DNA from: Flavobacterium sp.
GTDB lineage: Bacteria; Bacteroidota; Bacteroidia; Flavobacteriales; Flavobacteriaceae
Assembly (NCBI RefSeq): GCF_021151785.1
Contig: NZ_JAGKWP010000005.1
Location: 1 to 46,105, forward strand
DNA length: 46,105 bases
Reading direction: 5' to 3'
Program-made: the position numbers and the translations under genes
Shown here: positions 43,201 to 46,105 of the stretch, piece by piece
Numbering within the stretch: position 1 is the stretch's first letter
How the letters are laid out: each line of letters begins with the position of its first letter
The notes under the pieces: generated by a model
The model's database searches: none
Told to the model about the DNA's origin: nothing
Seen by the model: the letters and a program-made list of their open reading frames with translations, nothing else

Positions 43201-43873
43201 AGAAATGATTAAAGTGCGTCAGCCTTTACAAAAAGTAATGATACCGGTACTTGACGATATTTTCAAAGCAGAAATCGAAGCGGTTTCAGATTTAATTAAA
43301 GCGGAAGTAAACGTTAAAGAATTGGAGTTATTAGACGATGCTTCTGGCGTTTTAGTAAAACAAATCAAGCCTAATTTTAAAGCCCTAGGGCCTCGATTCG
43401 GAAAAGATATGGGGTTGATTTCTAAAGAGATACAATCTTTTAATCAAGACCAAATAAACCAATTAGACAAGACTGGATCTTTAATTATTGTGATTTCAGG
43501 AAAAAGTATTACTTTAACCACCGAAGATGTAGAAATATCTTCTCAAGACATTCCTGGCTGGTTAGTAGCTAATGCAAATGGTATTACAGTAGCTTTAGAC
43601 ATCACTATTTCTGAAGAATTGAAAAAGGAAGGAATTGCAAGAGAATTAGTAAACAGAATTCAAAACATAAGAAAAGATTCAGGTTTTGAAGTTACTGATA
43701 AGGTTAAGGTTAAAATTCAAAATGAAATAAATATCAGTGCGGCTATCGAAGCCAATGAAATTTACATAAAGTCAGAAACCTTGACAGAGCATATTGAAAT
43801 TGTTGAGAATTTAGAAGATGGTATTGAAATTGAATTTGATGGAATAACAACCAAAATTAAAATACAAAAATAA
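40280..43873 (+). CDS. ileS: Isoleucine-tRNA ligase, eukaryote-like (IleRS2) with altered HIGH motif
   Basis: 1,197 residues from the ATG at 40280; an upstream in-frame start at 40193 would run through the promoter repeats and is rejected. It is a class I synthetase that charges tRNA-Ile. The HIGH motif reads GIHH at 57-60, with first and third residues swapped, and KMSKR is at 746-750. The editing domain (about 190-450) includes WTTTPWTLPSNTALTVGP. The fold and length are those of the eukaryote-like type 2 enzymes, which are naturally mupirocin-tolerant. Residues about 290-369 form a charged stretch that I do not recall from relatives. Alone in its unit. Confidence 0.95.
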   Translation: MSTKFTEYKGLDLPTVASEVLDFWKKNNVFEESISSREGNTPYVFFEGPPSANGLPGIHHVMARAIKDIFCRYKTQKGYQVKRKAGWDTHGLPVELGTEKELGITKEDIGKTISVTEYNEACKKTVMRYTDVWNDLTEKMGYWVDMEDPYVTYKSKYMETVWWLLKQIYNKNLLYKGYTIQPYSPKAGTGLSSHEVNQPGSYRDVTDTTIVAQFKAKEETLPSFLQGFGTIHFLAWTTTPWTLPSNTALTVGPKIDYVLVKTFNQYTGEQINVILAKSLVNKVFDKKNYIETFSKTVFNHNHLNWLIDFEKKEAEKRRTNRYFESLSQEEKNELNKIHNEFDPTKVHWTNEEMFKMNEKLKEISKIEKPLIPFEIVAEAKGADLVGIRYEQLLPLVLPYQNPENAFRVISGDFVTTEDGTGIVHTAPTFGADDAKVAKEATPEVPPMLVLDENGNPVPLVDLQGRFIQGLGDYSGKYVKNEYYNEGEAPERSVDVEIAIQLKEENKAFKVEKYVHSYPHCWRTDKPILYYPLDSWFIKVTEIKDRMFDLNETINWKPKATGEGRFGNWLKNANDWNLSRSRYWGIPLPIWRTEDKTEEICIGSVEELYNEIEKAIAAGFMTENPYNGFQIGNMDESNYDLVDLHKNIVDNIVLVSASGQPMNRETDLIDVWFDSGAMPYAQWHYPFENKELIEENKAFPADFIAEGVDQTRGWFYTLHAIGTLVFNKIAYKNVVSNGLVLDKNGQKMSKRLGNAVDPFKTLEEFGPDATRWYMISNANPWDNLKFDIEGVAEVRRKFFGTLYNTYSFFALYANIDGFTYAETEIPLEERPEIDRWILSELHSLIQLVDEAYADYEPTKAARAISDFVQENLSNWYVRLCRRRFWKGEYGTDKIAAYQTLYTCLDTVAKLAAPIAPFFMDRLYKDLNTATNKESYTSVHLANFPVLVENFVDKSLESKMLKAQTVSSLVLSLRKKEMIKVRQPLQKVMIPVLDDIFKAEIEAVSDLIKAEVNVKELELLDDASGVLVKQIKPNFKALGPRFGKDMGLISKEIQSFNQDQINQLDKTGSLIIVISGKSITLTTEDVEISSQDIPGWLVANANGITVALDITISEELKKEGIARELVNRIQNIRKDSGFEVTDKVKVKIQNEINISAAIEANEIYIKSETLTEHIEIVENLEDGIEIEFDGITTKIKIQK

Positions 43874-43914
43874 CAAGTAATCAAAAAAATAGTACTAACA
43901 TAAATTAGTGAATT

Positions 43915-44295
43915 ATGGTAGAGGAAAAAGTAAGGTTCTCAGATGCTGAATTAGCAGAGTTCAAAGAATTAATACTAGCTAAGTTAGAAAAAGCGAAAAC
44001 CGATTTAGATTTGATTAAGAGTGCTTATTTAAATGATTTAAACAACGGTACAGACGACACGTCACCAACATTTAAAGCGTTTGAAGAAGGGAGTGAAACA
44101 ATGAGCAAAGAAGCCAATTCACAATTAGCTACCCGTCAAGAAAAATTCATTCGTGACTTAAAAAATGCATTAATTCGTATAGAAAACAAAACATACGGAA
44201 TTTGTAAAGTAACGGGTAAATTAATAAATAAAGAGCGTTTAAAGTTAGTCCCTCATGCCACTATGAGCATTGAAGCGAAAAATATGCAAAAATAG
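43915..44295 (+). CDS. TraR/DksA-like protein without a zinc finger
   Basis: 126 residues with a coiled coil (about 8-85: KELILAKLEKAKTDLDLI and RQEKFIRDLKNALIRIENK) and a C-terminal DksA-like segment, YGICKVTGKLINKERLKLVP, followed by HATMSIEAK. Only one of the usual four zinc cysteines remains (Cys103), so it cannot bind zinc as DksA does. The same degenerate form is common in Bacteroidetes. DksA relatives enter the RNA polymerase secondary channel; whether this one does is inferred. It lies 41 bp after ileS and has its own terminator. Confidence 0.88.
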   Translation: MVEEKVRFSDAELAEFKELILAKLEKAKTDLDLIKSAYLNDLNNGTDDTSPTFKAFEEGSETMSKEANSQLATRQEKFIRDLKNALIRIENKTYGICKVTGKLINKERLKLVPHATMSIEAKNMQK

Positions 44296-44299
44296 AAAC

Positions 44300-44322
44300 A
44301 ACCCACTTCGGTGGGTTTTTTT
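44300..44322 (+). terminator. Terminator after the DksA-like gene
   Basis: AACCCAC (44300-44306) and GTGGGTT (44311-44317) form a 7-bp stem with a UUCG loop, followed by seven T. Confidence 0.9.
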
Positions 44323-44420
44323 ATGTATTTAAATATATTTAACTAAAAAACAATAATTAAATGTAATGTTTTTTATAATATTTTATTAATTTTATAAAAA
44401 ATAAACTAAACCTTTAAATT

Positions 44421-46100
44421 ATGAAAAAAACTACACTAACTATTTTATTAACTTTATTCTCTTTTGGATTTGTCTTAGCACAAACCAACCTTATTGTAAC
44501 AGCTCCAAATGGAACTACTACAACTCAAGTTAGGGCTCCAAATGGTTTATCAAACTATGCTTATTTAAGAGCATCAGCATTAGTTTTAGGTTCAGAACTT
44601 ACAGGAATACCCACATCTAACACTATCAATACGTTTGGATTTATCACAACAGGTGGTGCCGATGTAGCAGTTACCGGAACCATGACTGTTTATATGAAAA
44701 ATAGTTCAGACCTTACCTTTACATTAGGCACAAGTTGGTCAAGTATCATTACAGGAATGACTGCTGTTTACACAGGACCTTACACCATACCAGCTGGAGC
44801 AACAAATATTGATTTAACTTTAACCACACCATTCACTTATACTGGGGGTTCAATTTATGTCGCTTATGATTTTTCAAGTGCAGCACCATTTGCAACAACA
44901 CCAGCCACTTACTCTGCAAGTAGTTCGTTATCAGGAGGATGTGTTTCTGCTAATAATGCAACTACCCCACCTACAACCTTAGGAGCCACTTCATTTCGTC
45001 CAAGTTTCCGTTTTGGTTATCCTAATCCTAACACAAACGACATGGCTGTAGAATCAATAAATACATTAGGAAATGTAGCCACTACACTTGGAACACAAGT
45101 ACCTGTATCAGCTCTAGTAAGAAACAAAAGTAATACCACTTTAACAAATATAAATGTTACTGCTAATATGACTGGTGCCAATACTTATAATGATACTAAA
45201 ACAGTTACTTCTTTAGCACCAGGAGCATCAACCACAGTTAATTTCGCTAACTGGACACCAACTGCTTTGGGAGCAAATGTCTTAAGTGTTTCCGTTCCTT
45301 CTGACCAAGTTAACACTAATAACTCTTTAAATTTTAACACAACAGCAACATGCTACACACAAGGCGCAGCACAAAACCCTACAAGTTATAGTGGTGCTGT
45401 TGGTTTTAACACAGGTTCAGGTATTATTTCTACACCTATACAAAATACAGCAGCAACCTCAATAACAGGTGTTAATATAGCTATTTCCTCTCCTACAGAA
45501 TCAATTGGAAATACTGTTTTTGGAGTGGTATTAAGTAGTACAGGTGCTATTTTAGCTCAAAGTTCAAGTTTGACGCTTTCAAACAGTGATTTAGGCACTA
45601 TTAAAACATTCACGTTCAGTACCCCTGTATCGGTAGCAGCTAATCAAATGGTATATATAGGTTTAGGACAAAACGCTAATGCAACTACTGGTTATTTTCC
45701 AATTGGTGCCTACACAAACAACAATTTAACTACTTCTTATTACACTTGTGCTCTTGCAGGAGGTGCATTAACATTAGTTACTAGTAATCTCGGACAAATT
45801 GGAATAGAGGCTAATTTTGGCGGTAATTGTGTACTTGGAATAGATCATGTAGAAACGATAAACAGTACAATACAAGTTTATCCTAATCCAACAAATGCTG
45901 TTTTAAATGTAAAATTAGATGATTTTAATAAAAATGGAAATATTGAAGTATATAATATGATAGGTAAACAAGTTCTTCCAGCACAAAAAATTAATGGAAA
46001 CACACTTGAATTAAACGTTTCAACTTTAGCAAAAGGAATTTATTTCTTAAAAGTACATCATGACAAAGGCGTGAATGAAATTAAATTTAATGTAGAATAA
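44421..46100 (+). CDS. T9SS-secreted adhesin-like protein
   Basis: 559 residues. Signal peptide ends near FGFVLAQ (1-21). The middle is Thr/Ser/Asn-rich beta sequence; residues about 205-310 resemble a CARDB-like Ig module (LGTQVPVSALVRNKSNTTLTN, SLAPGASTTVNF). The last 75 residues are a type A T9SS tail: VYPNPTNAVLNVKLDDF, IEVYNMIGKQV, LAKGIYFLKV. It should be exported across the outer membrane. No catalytic motif is seen, so an adhesive or structural role is the best guess. It has a few cysteines (in TCYTQG, YTCALAGG and GGNCVLG) that may form disulfides. The stop is complete, 5 bp before the window end. Confidence 0.88.
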   Translation: MKKTTLTILLTLFSFGFVLAQTNLIVTAPNGTTTTQVRAPNGLSNYAYLRASALVLGSELTGIPTSNTINTFGFITTGGADVAVTGTMTVYMKNSSDLTFTLGTSWSSIITGMTAVYTGPYTIPAGATNIDLTLTTPFTYTGGSIYVAYDFSSAAPFATTPATYSASSSLSGGCVSANNATTPPTTLGATSFRPSFRFGYPNPNTNDMAVESINTLGNVATTLGTQVPVSALVRNKSNTTLTNINVTANMTGANTYNDTKTVTSLAPGASTTVNFANWTPTALGANVLSVSVPSDQVNTNNSLNFNTTATCYTQGAAQNPTSYSGAVGFNTGSGIISTPIQNTAATSITGVNIAISSPTESIGNTVFGVVLSSTGAILAQSSSLTLSNSDLGTIKTFTFSTPVSVAANQMVYIGLGQNANATTGYFPIGAYTNNNLTTSYYTCALAGGALTLVTSNLGQIGIEANFGGNCVLGIDHVETINSTIQVYPNPTNAVLNVKLDDFNKNGNIEVYNMIGKQVLPAQKINGNTLELNVSTLAKGIYFLKVHHDKGVNEIKFNVE

Positions 46101-46105
46101 AGTAC

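Overview
The window looks like chromosome from a Flavobacteriaceae bacterium, probably Flavobacterium or a close relative. The evidence is the strong AT bias, promoters of the Bacteroidetes type (TTTG, 18-19 bp, TAnnTTTG), few Shine-Dalgarno sequences, three proteins with a type IX secretion (T9SS) sorting tail, a PorZ-like protein, a complete Bat (aerotolerance) operon and a eukaryote-like IleRS.

Bases 1 to about 10,900 are an accessory island. The minus-strand operon at its left edge encodes a DUF6577/AbiEi-like antitoxin, an AbiEii-like nucleotidyltransferase toxin, HsdM and the start of HsdS, which runs off the window. It is a toxin-antitoxin pair coupled to the modification half of a type I restriction system. 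Two matching inverted repeats (GGCAAAA-N9-TTTTGCC) lie before the antitoxin and before the toxin. A non-coding gap with three 13-bp iterons and a hairpin follows. Next come a small conserved mobile-element protein, a short RadC-like JAB protein between inverted repeats, an XRE repressor, and a plus-strand cluster of four unrecognised small genes, two of them lipoproteins. A minus-strand operon encodes an excisionase-like HTH protein, a D5-like helicase and a DUF5131 (phage Gp37/Gp68) protein; an unrecognised 305-residue protein lies upstream of it. The island stops at two identical tRNA-Asn genes with tandem decamer repeats beside them, which fits integration at a tRNA. No integrase is visible.

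From 10,933 to 26,500 the genes are ordinary core genes: tRNA-Asn x2, the site-2 protease RseP, a secreted M1 peptidase, SerS, a TPR protein, a PLP trans-sulfuration enzyme, ribosomal protein L25/Ctc, Prs, tRNA-Leu, an M13 peptidase lipoprotein, an SCO copper protein, an AlbA_2 ATP-binding protein and an aldo/keto reductase.

From 26,700 to 35,540 is the Bat operon: MoxR, DUF58, a two-TM protein, BatA, a BatB-BatC fusion, BatD and BatE. Start and stop codons overlap at most junctions, and a clear promoter precedes moxR. PorZ and RecO follow. The last part holds a WG-repeat lipoprotein, IleS with a swapped HIGH motif (GIHH) and an apparent insertion, a DksA-like protein without a zinc site, and a T9SS-secreted protein.
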